A stretch of 64,000 bases of DNA from Alphaproteobacteria bacterium (lineage in GTDB: Bacteria; Pseudomonadota; Alphaproteobacteria; Rhizobiales; Rhizobiaceae), in assembly GCA_018823835.1 (NCBI GenBank), contig JAHJHT010000002.1, positions 682,001 to 746,000 of the forward strand, given 5' to 3'. Each line of letters begins with the position of its first letter. The first letter of the stretch is position 1. The notes beneath the pieces were generated by a model, which had not been told where the DNA came from, searched no databases, and saw nothing but the letters and a program-made list of their open reading frames with translations. Positions 1-11,342 of the stretch are shown here, in pieces. Made by a program: the position numbers and the translations under genes.

Positions 1-1
1 C

Positions 2-1075
2 AGCCATGTCCGCCACCAGCCTGTCGACCAGGAGCGGTTCGCCGCCGCCTTCGCGACGGAACTCGCGACGATGCGGGCGCGCACCGGGCCGCGCAGCGTC
101 ACCAGCATCTTCCTCGGCGGCGGCACGCCTTCGCTGATGCACCCCGAGACGGTCGGCGCCGTGCTCGACGCGATCGGCCGCAACTGGACGGTGCCCGACG
201 GCATCGAGGTGACGCTCGAGGCCAACCCCTCGTCGGTCGAGGCGGAACGGTTCCGCGGCTACCGGGCGGCCGGCGTCAACCGCGTGTCGCTCGGCGTCCA
301 GGCGCTGAACGACAAGGACCTGCGCTTCCTCGGCCGGCTGCACAATGTCTCCGAGGCGCTGAAGGCGATCGAGCTGGCGCGCGAGATCTTTCCGCGTCTT
401 TCCTTCGATCTGATCTACGCCCGGCCGGGCCAGACGGCGGAGGACTGGGCGGCCGAACTCGAACAGGCGATCGGCTATGCGGCCGACCACCTGTCGCTCT
501 ACCAGCTGACCATCGAGGAAGGCACGCCCTTCCATGCGCTGCATGCGGCAAAGAAGTTCATCATCCCCGACAACGACCTCGCCGCCGACCTCTACGCACT
601 GACCCAGGAGGTCACCGCCGCGCACGGGCTGCCCGCCTACGAGATTTCCAACCACGCGCGGCCGGGGGCGGAGAGCCGGCACAATCTCACCTACTGGCGC
701 TACGGCGAATATGTCGGCGTCGGTCCCGGCGCGCATGGCCGCTTCGTCGAGCACGGCAGGCGGATCGTGACGATCGCCGAACGGGTCCCGGAGACCTGGG
801 CCAACCTCGTCGAGGCCAGGGGGCACGGCGTGACCGGCGGCGAAACGCTGACACGGGCTGAAGAGGCCGACGAGTTCCTGCTCATGGGACTGCGGCTCGC
901 CGAGGGCATCGACCTTGCGCGCTACGAGGCGATGTCGGGCCGCGGCTTCTCGCCGGCGCGCCTGTCGGTGCTGCAGGAAGAGGGCCTGGTGGCGCCGGTC
1001 GGCAATTCGCGCTTGCGTGCCACGGCTTCCGGCATGATCGTGCTCGACGCAGTGGTCGCCGACCTGGCGCGGTAA
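2..1075 (+). CDS. hemW: HemW-like radical SAM coproporphyrinogen III oxidase family protein, 5' end outside the window
   Basis: The open frame is already running at base 2 and codes 357 residues to the stop; the true start lies upstream of the window. The sequence carries the radical SAM core after the cluster-binding cysteines: IFLGGGTPSLM, the EANPSS strand, GVNRVSLGVQALND and a C-terminal HemN-type domain (GVGPGAHGR, EEADEFLLMGLRL). HemW proteins are related to oxygen-independent coproporphyrinogen oxidase but are thought to act as heme chaperones. The CX3CX2C motif that binds the 4Fe-4S cluster must lie just off the left edge. Placement next to rsmI and yraN fits a core chromosomal region. 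HemW is favoured over true HemN because of the short length and these motifs. Confidence 0.9.
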   Translation, partial: SHVRHQPVDQERFAAAFATELATMRARTGPRSVTSIFLGGGTPSLMHPETVGAVLDAIGRNWTVPDGIEVTLEANPSSVEAERFRGYRAAGVNRVSLGVQALNDKDLRFLGRLHNVSEALKAIELAREIFPRLSFDLIYARPGQTAEDWAAELEQAIGYAADHLSLYQLTIEEGTPFHALHAAKKFIIPDNDLAADLYALTQEVTAAHGLPAYEISNHARPGAESRHNLTYWRYGEYVGVGPGAHGRFVEHGRRIVTIAERVPETWANLVEARGHGVTGGETLTRAEEADEFLLMGLRLAEGIDLARYEAMSGRGFSPARLSVLQEEGLVAPVGNSRLRATASGMIVLDAVVADLAR

Positions 1076-1097
1076 CCGTACTGGCGGCATCATATAG

Positions 1098-1113
1098 GTA
1101 AGCAACAGCTTAC
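1098..1113. promoter_or_regulatory. inverted repeat upstream of the EamA gene, possible operator
   Basis: GTAAGC and GCTTAC form a perfect 6-bp dyad with a 4-base spacer, 16 bases before the EamA start codon and between it and the likely promoter. The position suits a repressor site. The regulator is unknown and none is encoded next to it. Confidence 0.3.
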
Positions 1114-1128
1114 TTAGAGAGGGAAGCC

Positions 1129-1566
1129 ATGAACGCAAGCCTTGCATCCTGGCAATTCTGGGCCCTTCTGGCGGCGGCCTTCGCGGCCATGACCGCCATT
1201 TTCGCCAAGGTCGGCGTCGAGAATGTCGGCTCGGATTTCGCGACCCTGATCCGCACCGCGATCATCTTCCTGGTGCTCGGCATCATCATTGCCGGCAGCG
1301 GCCAATGGCAGCCTCTGGGCGAGATTTCCGCCAGGACCTGGCTCTTCCTGACGCTGTCGGGCCTGGCCACCGGCGCATCGTGGCTCTGCTATTTCCGCGC
1401 CCTGAAGCTCGGCAATGCGTCGCAGGTCGCACCTGTGGACAAGCTAAGCGTCGTGCTGGTGGCGGTATTTGGCGCGGTCTTTCTGGGCGAGCGGCTTAGT
1501 CCGGTGAACTGGCTCGGGGTGGTCCTGATCTCGGCCGGCGCGGTCCTCGTGGCCTATCGTTTTTGA
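1129..1566 (+). CDS. single-domain EamA-family transporter
   Basis: The 145-residue product is almost entirely hydrophobic, with about five membrane segments and the closing pattern typical of one EamA unit (GNASQVAPVDKLSVVLVAV, then FLGERL and NWLGVVLISAGAVLVAY). EamA proteins are drug/metabolite exporters of the inner membrane; the short single-domain type works as a dimer. The substrate cannot be read from the sequence. An AGAGAGGGAAG ribosome site precedes the ATG at good spacing, and a 16-bp inverted repeat lies just upstream, so expression may be repressor-controlled. It is monocistronic: the next gene on its right is on the opposite strand. Confidence 0.85.
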   Translation: MNASLASWQFWALLAAAFAAMTAIFAKVGVENVGSDFATLIRTAIIFLVLGIIIAGSGQWQPLGEISARTWLFLTLSGLATGASWLCYFRALKLGNASQVAPVDKLSVVLVAVFGAVFLGERLSPVNWLGVVLISAGAVLVAYRF

Positions 1567-1631
1567 CGCGCCGCGCAATGCGATCTGGCTGGCGGCAAGC
1601 TGTGCCATGCACGCATCGAAGCGGCTGGCCA

Positions 1632-1811
1632 TCAGTGCCTGGCCTCGTCTTCCGGACGGTCGTCGCTGGCTCTTGTCTCGCTGCGTTCGGCGGATTCCTG
1701 CGCGCGGGCGCTGCGGTCATTCTGCTCTTTTTCGGCGCGCGAGGGCGAGACCCACTTGCGGCGTCCGGCATAGTACGGTTCGAAACTGTCCTGGATGATA
1801 AGCGAAGCCAT
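1632..1811 (-). CDS. small hypothetical protein, 59 residues
   Basis: A short minus-strand frame that starts at an ATG preceded by a textbook GAGGAGG site (about 1814-1820) and ends in TGA at 1632-1634. The product begins MASLIIQDSFEPYYAGRRKW and then becomes a highly charged, probably disordered tail rich in Glu, Arg, Asp and Ser. No family is recognised. The strong ribosome site, the aromatic start (F10, Y13, Y14, W20) and the lack of any other gene between eamA and rsmI argue that it is real. It is convergent with the EamA gene. The function is unknown; a small regulatory or binding peptide is possible but there is no direct evidence. Confidence 0.6.
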   Translation of the reverse strand: MASLIIQDSFEPYYAGRRKWVSPSRAEKEQNDRSARAQESAERSETRASDDRPEDEARH

Positions 1812-1960
1812 CGTATCCTCCTCGATACTCCGATAAGAATCCGCCCAGCGTTGTTTGGTTCCAGACTGTGGCGACGCAATGACGCCGACGACATGAGTTG
1901 GGGACGAAGCCGCGAGGCGGGCCGAAAGCCCTTCGACAGACCAGGGAAGCGAAGCCAGAC

Positions 1961-2843
<883 letters not shown>

Positions 2844-2854
<11 letters not shown>

Positions 2855-3218
2855 CCGGCGAACACGGCAGAAGGCCTACCGGCGTGGCCATTCGAGCGAA
2901 TGGCTGGCCGCGGCGGCCCTGCTTGCCAAGGGCTACCGCATCCTTGCCCGCCGCTACCGCACCAGGCTCGGCGAGATAGACCTGATCGCCCGGCGCGGCG
3001 ACCTGGTGCTGATCGTCGAGGTCAAGGCGAGGCGAACGCTCTCCGATGCGATGGAGGCGATTGCGCGTGACTCGGAGCGACGCATCGAGGGTGCAGCCGA
3101 TCTCTGGCTGATGCGGCAGCCTGACTACGGCCGGCTCTCCGTCCGTTTCGACATGGTGGCGGTGCTGCCATGGCGCTGGCCGGTGCATGTCGAGAACGTG
3201 TTTTACGGGCGCAACTGA
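2844..3218 (+). CDS. yraN: YraN/UPF0102 family nuclease-fold protein
   Basis: This 124-residue protein has the UPF0102 pattern: [20 protein letters not shown], then the nuclease-like core [20 protein letters not shown] with the acidic and lysine residues of an Holliday-junction-resolvase-type fold (E, D, ExK). The cellular role of YraN is not settled. It starts inside the last codons of rsmI and is surely co-transcribed with it. Length and motif order are normal for the family, with no sign of damage. Confidence 0.9.
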
Positions 3219-3319
3219 CCGCGGCCCTTTACCCGGCCGGACAATCCAACTATCTGCCCAGCCAGACAGCCGGGTGCGACGCCCGGCGACGAGACAGGCA
3301 CTGTCCACTGGAGACGACC

Positions 3320-3565
3320 ATGACACTTCCCGACCGGCTGAGCGGCGAGCCCAAGAGCCCGTTCTACGACGCGGACCTCCTGGAACGCGGCGTCGGCATC
3401 CTGTTCAATGGCAAGGAGCGCACTGACGTCAGCGAGTATTGCGTCAGCGAGGGCTGGATCCGCGTGCCGGCCGGCAAGTCCAAGGACCGCTTCGGTCAGC
3501 CGCTGACCATCAAGCTCAAGGGGACCGTCGAGCCCTTCCCGAAGGACGAGCCCGCCGCCTCCTAG
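3320..3565 (+). CDS. DUF3297 family protein
   Basis: An 81-residue protein, MTLPDRLSGEPKSPFYDADL..., with the characteristic block LERGVGILFNGKERTDVSEY and GWIRVPAGKSKDRFGQPLTI. This matches the small conserved proteins called DUF3297 that are widespread in Proteobacteria and have no known function. The ATG at 3320 follows a GGAGACG site. The gene is convergent with the P450 gene; their stop codons share bases 3563-3565. No membrane segment or signal peptide is seen. Confidence 0.8.
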   Translation: MTLPDRLSGEPKSPFYDADLLERGVGILFNGKERTDVSEYCVSEGWIRVPAGKSKDRFGQPLTIKLKGTVEPFPKDEPAAS

Positions 3566-4941
3566 GCAGCCGGGTTGCGCCGCTCGACCGTCATCGGCAG
3601 GCCGCCCTCCGGCTGCGTCGTCAGCTTCTGCACGGGCCAGGGCCTGGTTTCGGGCGTCGTGTTGAAGCGGTACTTCGACATCAGCACGGCCAGCGCGATG
3701 ATCGCCTCCTGCATGGCGAAGCTGGCGCCGATGCAGACGCGCGGACCGGCGCCGAACGGCAGGTACTGGTAGCGGTCGATCCTGTCGCGGTTCTCCGGGT
3801 GAAAGCGCGACGGCATGAAGGCGTCGGGCCGGTCCCACAGCTTGCGGTGGCGGTGGATCGTCCACGGCATGATCAGCACGGCGGCCTTCGGCGGAATGTA
3901 GAGATCGCGCCACTGTTCGGGCACGATCGGCTCGCGGTTGATCGATGGCGCCGGGGGATAGAGCCTGAGCGCCTCCTCGAAGGCGGCGCGCGTCAGCGGC
4001 ATGGCGTCCAGCCATTTCACCGGGTCGGGCTCGCGCGCCAGCACGGCATCGATCTCGCGCTCGATCGGCTCGCGCTCCCATGGCGCTTCGGCGAGGCAGT
4101 ATATTGTCCAGCCCAGCGCCCGCGCCGTGGTTTCGTGGCCGGCGCCGATGAAGGTAATGATGTTGTCCTCGATCTCGCCGCGCGTCAGCCCGCTCGGCCC
4201 TTCGGCCCTCAGAAGCAGCGTCAGGAAATCCTCGGGCACCTCGTCTGGCGCGCTTTTCATGCGTTCGCTGCGCATGGTGATCGTGTCTGCGACGATCTTG
4301 CGGAAATAGGCCATCGTCTTGCGGCCGCGCAGCCGGGTCAGGCGCGGCAGCCAGTCGGGCGCGCGCAAAAGGTCGAGCGGGTCGACGCGCCCCATGGTCT
4401 CGAACAGGCGGTCGATCTGCGATGCAAAGCTGCCCGGCTCGCCGGCGATCTCGCCGGAAAACAGCGTCTCGGCCAGGATGTCATAGGTCAGCATGGTCAT
4501 GTCGGTGGCGACATCGACCGTTCCACCCGTCTCGTAGCGCTCGGCAAAGGCGAGGCTCCGCTCGAGCATCGGCCGCGCGAAGCCGAAAATGTGGCGTGGT
4601 GTGAAGACCGGCGCCATCGCCTTGCGCGAGCGCTTCCAGACGTCGCCCTCGGCCGTCAGCAACCCGTCGCGCAGGATCGGCCGCAGGATCTTCTGGCGTA
4701 CCGTCGCCATCCTGTAGTTTTTGGCATTGTCGACCAGCACATGGCGGATCAGCGCCGGGTCGTTGGCGATGACCAGCGGACCGCCTATGCCGCTCACCGA
4801 AATATAGGGCTCGTTGTAGGAAGGCTCGCCCCAGAGTTCGAGCGGGTTGCGGTAGACGATGCGGATCATTTCCAGCGTCGAGGGGGGCGTCTTGCGCGGT
4901 GTCGGCGCCGGCGGCACGAAGGGTGCTGGCAGTGTGTCCAT
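3562..4941 (-). CDS. cytochrome P450
   Basis: A 459-residue haem monooxygenase. It shows the oxygen-binding I-helix FIGAGHETTARALGW, the K-helix ExxR in EEALRLYPPAP, the PERF-type region FMPSRFHPEN and the haem-thiolate loop FGAGPRVCIGASFAMQE with the axial cysteine. A TTG six codons upstream could also start the frame, but the ATG at 4941 has a GGCGGAG site at good spacing. There is no N-terminal membrane anchor, so it should be a soluble bacterial P450 that takes electrons from a ferredoxin; no redox partner is coded nearby. The substrate cannot be inferred. It is divergent from gyrB and is an orphan in this core region. Confidence 0.93.
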   Translation of the reverse strand: MDTLPAPFVPPAPTPRKTPPSTLEMIRIVYRNPLELWGEPSYNEPYISVSGIGGPLVIANDPALIRHVLVDNAKNYRMATVRQKILRPILRDGLLTAEGDVWKRSRKAMAPVFTPRHIFGFARPMLERSLAFAERYETGGTVDVATDMTMLTYDILAETLFSGEIAGEPGSFASQIDRLFETMGRVDPLDLLRAPDWLPRLTRLRGRKTMAYFRKIVADTITMRSERMKSAPDEVPEDFLTLLLRAEGPSGLTRGEIEDNIITFIGAGHETTARALGWTIYCLAEAPWEREPIEREIDAVLAREPDPVKWLDAMPLTRAAFEEALRLYPPAPSINREPIVPEQWRDLYIPPKAAVLIMPWTIHRHRKLWDRPDAFMPSRFHPENRDRIDRYQYLPFGAGPRVCIGASFAMQEAIIALAVLMSKYRFNTTPETRPWPVQKLTTQPEGGLPMTVERRNPAA

Positions 4942-5060
4942 CAATGTCTCCGCCTTCAAACAGCGAATCTAGTGTGCCTCGGATGGAACGTCCATGGCGC
5001 GCGCCGAAAAGGGGGGCTGGCCGCCCTCCCCGGCCGAGGGTGTGCAAAACCGTCAAAAGC

Positions 5061-5089
5061 TTGGAATTCAAGGCCTGAGCGCCTATATA
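5061..5089 (+). promoter_or_regulatory. candidate sigma-70-type promoter of gyrB
   Basis: TTGGAA at 5061-5066 and TATATA at 5084-5089 are separated by exactly 17 bases, and lie about 75 bases before the gyrB start codon. This is a good match to the housekeeping consensus in the only gap upstream of gyrB. Confidence 0.55.
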
Positions 5090-5093
5090 TTGA

Positions 5094-7604
<2,511 letters not shown>

Positions 7605-7785
7605 CCGCCGGAGGCGCGCCGGAGCGCCCGACGGACGGTCATTGCGGGGGGTATTCCGCCGCAAGCGGGTGCTTGTTGACAGATTGCCGGGGTCCTGCTC
7701 GGCGATTTACGCACAAGCCATTGGATTCACTCGTGCTTTTGCCGGCACAATTTGCGCAGCCCCTCGATCTGTCCCCGTTTCGGGC

Positions 7786-8094
7786 TCAGGTGAAGCGCGG
7801 GATGGGCCCGAGCTGCGGCGTCTTCCTGTCGGACAGGTCGAGGAAGATCTCGTCGACAAAGCACCAGCCCCAGCCTTCCGGCGGATCGTAGCCCTCGATG
7901 ACCGGGTGACGCGTCTGGTGAAAATGCCTGGTGGCGTGGCGGTTCGGCGAGTCGTCGCAGCAACCGACATGGCCGCAGGAGCGGCAGAGCCGCAGATGCA
8001 CCCACGGACTGCCGATCTTCAGGCATTCCTCGCAGCCGCGCGCGCTCGGCGTCACGTCCTGGACCTGTTCTGCGTGGCGGCACTCGTCGGCCAT
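7786..8094 (-). CDS. UBP-type zinc finger domain protein
   Basis: A 102-residue protein made almost wholly of a zinc-finger UBP domain: CRHAEQV, CEECLKIGSPWVHLRLCRSC, GHVGCCDDSPNRHATRHFH and H-P-V-I. In eukaryotes the domain binds free C-terminal glycines of ubiquitin; bacteria lack ubiquitin and the bacterial ligand is not known. The ATG at 8094 has a perfect AGGAGG site, so an upstream in-frame codon is not needed. It sits 14 bases downstream of the cNMP-flavoprotein gene in the same direction, and the ribosome site overlaps that gene's end. The pair is therefore an operon and likely acts together. Confidence 0.88.
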   Translation of the reverse strand: MADECRHAEQVQDVTPSARGCEECLKIGSPWVHLRLCRSCGHVGCCDDSPNRHATRHFHQTRHPVIEGYDPPEGWGWCFVDEIFLDLSDRKTPQLGPIPRFT

Positions 8095-8108
8095 GGCTTC
8101 GTCCTCCT

Positions 8109-9770
8109 TCAAGCCGTCGGCTGGGGCCGGGCAGAGAGATAGCTGTGCAGGGCGGCGACCACCTGCGCGCCCTCGCCGATGGCGCCGCCGACGCGCTTGA
8201 CCGAGCCCGAGCGCACGTCGCCGACGGCAAAAACGCCTGGCACGCTGGTCTCTAGATGGGCGCCGGCGCGCTGGCCGGTGACGACGAAACCGGCCTTGTC
8301 GACGCCGACGCCGCAGCCTTCGAGCCAGGCGGTGGCCGGGTCGGCCCCGACGAAGAGAAAGACATGGCGCATGTCGCGCTCAGTCTCGCGTCCGCTTGCA
8401 TTGTCGCGCATCCATACCCGCTCGAGGCGGCGATCGGACCCGTCGAGCGCCACGAGTTCGGTACGTCGGTGCAGTTCGATATTGGGCGTCGCCGCCAGGC
8501 GGTCGATCAGGTAGCGCGACATGCTGTCGGCGAGTTCTGGACCGCGGATCAGCACGTCAACCTTGGACGCCAGGCCGGACAGGTAGACCGCGGCCTGGCC
8601 GGCGGAGTTGCCGCCGCCGACCACGATGACTTCCTGGCCGGCCGTCGGCTTGGCCTCGACCGGCGAGGCCCAGTACCAGACGCCCTTGCCCTCGAAGCGG
8701 TCGAGTTCCGCAATCGGCGGACGCCGGTAGCGGGCGCCGCTGGCAATGACTACGGAGCGCGCCCGGATACGCTCGCCAGCATCGAGCAGGATGCCGAAGA
8801 AGCCGTCGTCGAGACTGCAGTCGAGGCTGAGAACCTCTGTCGGGATCATCATGTCGGCACCGAACTTCTGGGCCTGCACGAAGGCCCGCCCGGTCAGGGC
8901 ACCGCCCGATATGCCGGTCGGAAAGCCAAGATAGTTCTCGATGCGGGCGCTGGCCCCGGCCTGGCCGCCATAGGCGCGGCTGTCGAGCACGGCAACCGAA
9001 AGCCCCTCCGACGCCGCATAGACGGCAGTTGCAAGGCCCGCCGGTCCGGCGCCCACGATTGCCACGTCATAGACCGCCGTTTCGGCGCGGAGCGCATTCA
9101 TGCCGATGGCGCGCGCCAGTTCGGGCTCGCCCGGATTGCGCAAGGTGGTGCCGTCGGCCAGCACGACCCAGGGAAGGTTGCGCAGGCAGGTGGGCGAGGC
9201 CGCGACGAACGAGGCGGCATCCTCGTCGGTTGCAGGATCGACAAGGTGGTGCGGATAGCCGTTGCGGTTGAGAAAGTTCTGCAGCCGCGCGACGTCCGGC
9301 AGGGTGTCGTCGCCAACGATCAGCGGGCCGCCGACGCCGCTCTGGATCAGCCCGACGCGGCGCAGGATGAGCGCGCGCATGATGCGTTCGCCGAGATCGG
9401 CTTCGGCGACCATCAGGGCACGCAGCCGATCCGGAGGAATGACCAGCGCCTCGACTTCGCCGCCGTCGGCCCTGGCGTCGACCAGCGAAGCCCGGCCCGA
9501 GAGTTGCCCGACCTCGCCGATGAACTGACCGGGGCCGTGGTCGACGATCGGATTGACGTGGCCGAGACCGTCGCGCTGGCTCATCGCCACCTGGCCCTTG
9601 AGGACGAGGATCATGCCGGGCGCGACCCTTCCCGTCTCGACGATCAGCTCGTCGGCCGCGAAATGCCTGAGCGTGCCGAAGGGGGCGATGCGGCCGACAT
9701 CGTGCGACGACAGCACCGGAAACATCTGATCGTAACGCGAATTCAGCTCGGAGACGGACTTTTGCACCAT
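8109..9770 (-). CDS. cyclic nucleotide-binding domain fused to a thioredoxin-reductase-like flavoprotein
   Basis: A 553-residue three-part protein. Residues about 15-130 are a cNMP/Crp-type sensor (LIVETGRVAPGMILVLKGQV, GQFIGEVGQLSGRASLVDAR). About 145-225 look like a thioredoxin-fold module with no CxxC. The rest is a two-dinucleotide-domain reductase: VAIVGAGPAGLATAVYAA for FAD, VIVVGGGNSAGQAAVYL for NAD(P)H, and VFAVGDVRSG. The redox-active CxxC of true thioredoxin reductase is absent; the equivalent stretch reads WYWASPVEA. Electrons must therefore leave by another route. A TTG ten codons upstream is possible, but the ATG at 9770 is preferred. It is co-transcribed with the UBP zinc-finger gene. 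Confidence 0.88.
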   Translation of the reverse strand: MVQKSVSELNSRYDQMFPVLSSHDVGRIAPFGTLRHFAADELIVETGRVAPGMILVLKGQVAMSQRDGLGHVNPIVDHGPGQFIGEVGQLSGRASLVDARADGGEVEALVIPPDRLRALMVAEADLGERIMRALILRRVGLIQSGVGGPLIVGDDTLPDVARLQNFLNRNGYPHHLVDPATDEDAASFVAASPTCLRNLPWVVLADGTTLRNPGEPELARAIGMNALRAETAVYDVAIVGAGPAGLATAVYAASEGLSVAVLDSRAYGGQAGASARIENYLGFPTGISGGALTGRAFVQAQKFGADMMIPTEVLSLDCSLDDGFFGILLDAGERIRARSVVIASGARYRRPPIAELDRFEGKGVWYWASPVEAKPTAGQEVIVVGGGNSAGQAAVYLSGLASKVDVLIRGPELADSMSRYLIDRLAATPNIELHRRTELVALDGSDRRLERVWMRDNASGRETERDMRHVFLFVGADPATAWLEGCGVGVDKAGFVVTGQRAGAHLETSVPGVFAVGDVRSGSVKRVGGAIGEGAQVVAALHSYLSARPQPTA

Positions 9771-9866
9771 GAGGCTTGTTCTCTCATCTGCCGGCGCCAA
9801 GTCTTTTCAATTCGCCCGCAATAGGCGATGCGCAGCCGCCGAGCGCGATCCTGCATCACTCCCGCG

Positions 9867-11282
9867 TCACACCTCAACAGATTTCAGGCGCTCGGCGACC
9901 AGCTCCGCGAGACGCGCGGCAACGTCCTCCTTGGTCATATCAGGCCAGTCCTCGACGCCGGACTTGGCGACGATCCGGACACGATTCCTGTCGCCACCCA
10001 TGACGCCGCCCGCATGGCTGACATCGTTGGCGACGATGAAGTCGGCGCCCTTCTTCGCGAGCTTCGCCTGGGCGTTGGCCAGCAGGTTTTCGGTTTCGGC
10101 TGCGAAGCCGATCACCAGATAGGGGCGCTGCCGGTGATGGCCGATGCCGGCGAGGATGTCGGGGTTCTCGACCATCTTCAGCGATGGCGGCCCGTTACCC
10201 GCCTGCTTCTTGATCTTCTCGCCGGCCGACGATGCGGTGCGCCAGTCCGCGACCGCGGCGACGAAGATCGCCGCATCGGCCGGAAGCAATTGCTCGACTA
10301 CGTCGCGCATCTCCTCCGCGCGTTCGACATGGACGGTGGAAACGCCTTCCGGGTCGGCAATCGAGACCGGGCCCGAAACCAGCCGGACATCGGCGCCTAG
10401 CCGGGCGAGCGCCGCGGCAATCGCGTGGCCCTGCTTGCCCGACGAGCGGTTGGCGATATAGCGCACCGGGTCGATGGGTTCGTGCGTCGGCCCGGAGGTG
10501 ACGATGATCCTGCGGCCGGCAAGCGGCTTCGGGCCGGGAGCGAGCAACGCCTCGATCGCCGCCACGATTTCAAGCGGCTCGGCCATGCGGCCCGCGCCGG
10601 CCTCGCCGCTTTCGGCCATCTCGCCGCTGTTTGGCCCGACAAGGGCGATGCCGTCCTTCTCGAGCGTGGCCCGGTTGCGGCGGGTCGCCTTGTGGTTCCA
10701 CATTCTCGGGTTCATCGCCGGTGCCATCAATACAGGCTTGTCGGTGGCCAAAAGCACCGTCGAGGCCAGGTCGTTGGCAAGCCCGTTTGCGGCTTTCGCC
10801 ATCAGGTCGGCGGTGGCCGGGGCGACGACGATCAGGTCGGCCTCGCGCGACAGGCGGATGTGGCCGATGTCGTGCTCGTCCTGGCGGTCGAAAAGGTCTG
10901 AGAAGACGTGGTCGGCCGACAGCGCGCCGACCGACAGCGCCGTGACGAATTCCTGCGCGGCGGCGGTCATGACACAGCGCACGGCGGTGCCGCGCTCGCG
11001 CAGCCGCCGGATCAGGTCGAGCGACTTGTAGGCCGCGATGCCGCCGCTGATGATCAGGAGGACGCGCTTGCCTGCCAATGTGCCAGATGCGTCGCCCGGG
11101 GCGCGTGTGGCCGTAGCGACCGGCTGCGGCTGCGACGACCCCGCCGCCGGCAACCGGCCGGTAACGCCGTCGCGGATCATCAGCCGCAGCTGCTCTTCCA
11201 TCGAGACGCCGTTTTGCGCGGCGAGCTGGCGCAGAAGGTCTTTGACGGAATCGTCGAGGTTCCTGACGGTAATGCTGGCCAC
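9867..11282 (-). CDS. coaBC: CoaBC (phosphopantothenoylcysteine decarboxylase/synthetase) with an N-terminal ribbon-helix-helix domain
   Basis: Coenzyme A synthesis enzyme: CoaB joins phosphopantothenate to cysteine and CoaC decarboxylates the product. CoaC spans about residues 70-245 (ISGGIAAYKSLDLIRRL, PAMNPRMW), CoaB the remainder (TSGPTHEPIDPVRYIANRSS, AAVADWR, ENPDIL). Unusually, residues 1-45 (MASITVRNLDDSVKDLLRQL, then SMEEQLRLMIRD) are a FitA/VapB-like ribbon-helix-helix DNA-binding domain, joined by a Pro/Ala-rich linker. The CoaC flap reads AESGEAGAGRM, without the cysteine of E. coli Dfp. The start is GTG at 11282. A perfect palindrome lies 22-42 bases upstream, so self-regulation is plausible. 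The gene follows ubiB in the same direction after a 60-base gap. Confidence 0.92.
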   Translation of the reverse strand: MASITVRNLDDSVKDLLRQLAAQNGVSMEEQLRLMIRDGVTGRLPAAGSSQPQPVATATRAPGDASGTLAGKRVLLIISGGIAAYKSLDLIRRLRERGTAVRCVMTAAAQEFVTALSVGALSADHVFSDLFDRQDEHDIGHIRLSREADLIVVAPATADLMAKAANGLANDLASTVLLATDKPVLMAPAMNPRMWNHKATRRNRATLEKDGIALVGPNSGEMAESGEAGAGRMAEPLEIVAAIEALLAPGPKPLAGRRIIVTSGPTHEPIDPVRYIANRSSGKQGHAIAAALARLGADVRLVSGPVSIADPEGVSTVHVERAEEMRDVVEQLLPADAAIFVAAVADWRTASSAGEKIKKQAGNGPPSLKMVENPDILAGIGHHRQRPYLVIGFAAETENLLANAQAKLAKKGADFIVANDVSHAGGVMGGDRNRVRIVAKSGVEDWPDMTKEDVAARLAELVAERLKSVEV

Positions 11283-11303
11283 GTGATTGCACGCCTTGGG
11301 TTA

Positions 11304-11324
11304 AATGATTGCAGTGCAATCATT
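11304..11324. promoter_or_regulatory. perfect palindrome upstream of coaBC, putative operator
   Basis: Half-sites AATGATTGCA and TGCAATCATT flank a single G, a perfect 10-bp dyad. A third half-site, TGATTGCA, lies at 11284-11291 across the ribosome-site/start-codon region of coaBC. The position is right for repression of coaBC, and CoaBC itself carries an RHH domain of the type that binds short palindromes. Confidence 0.6.
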
Positions 11325-11342
11325 GTGGCATGTTCCGGCCTG

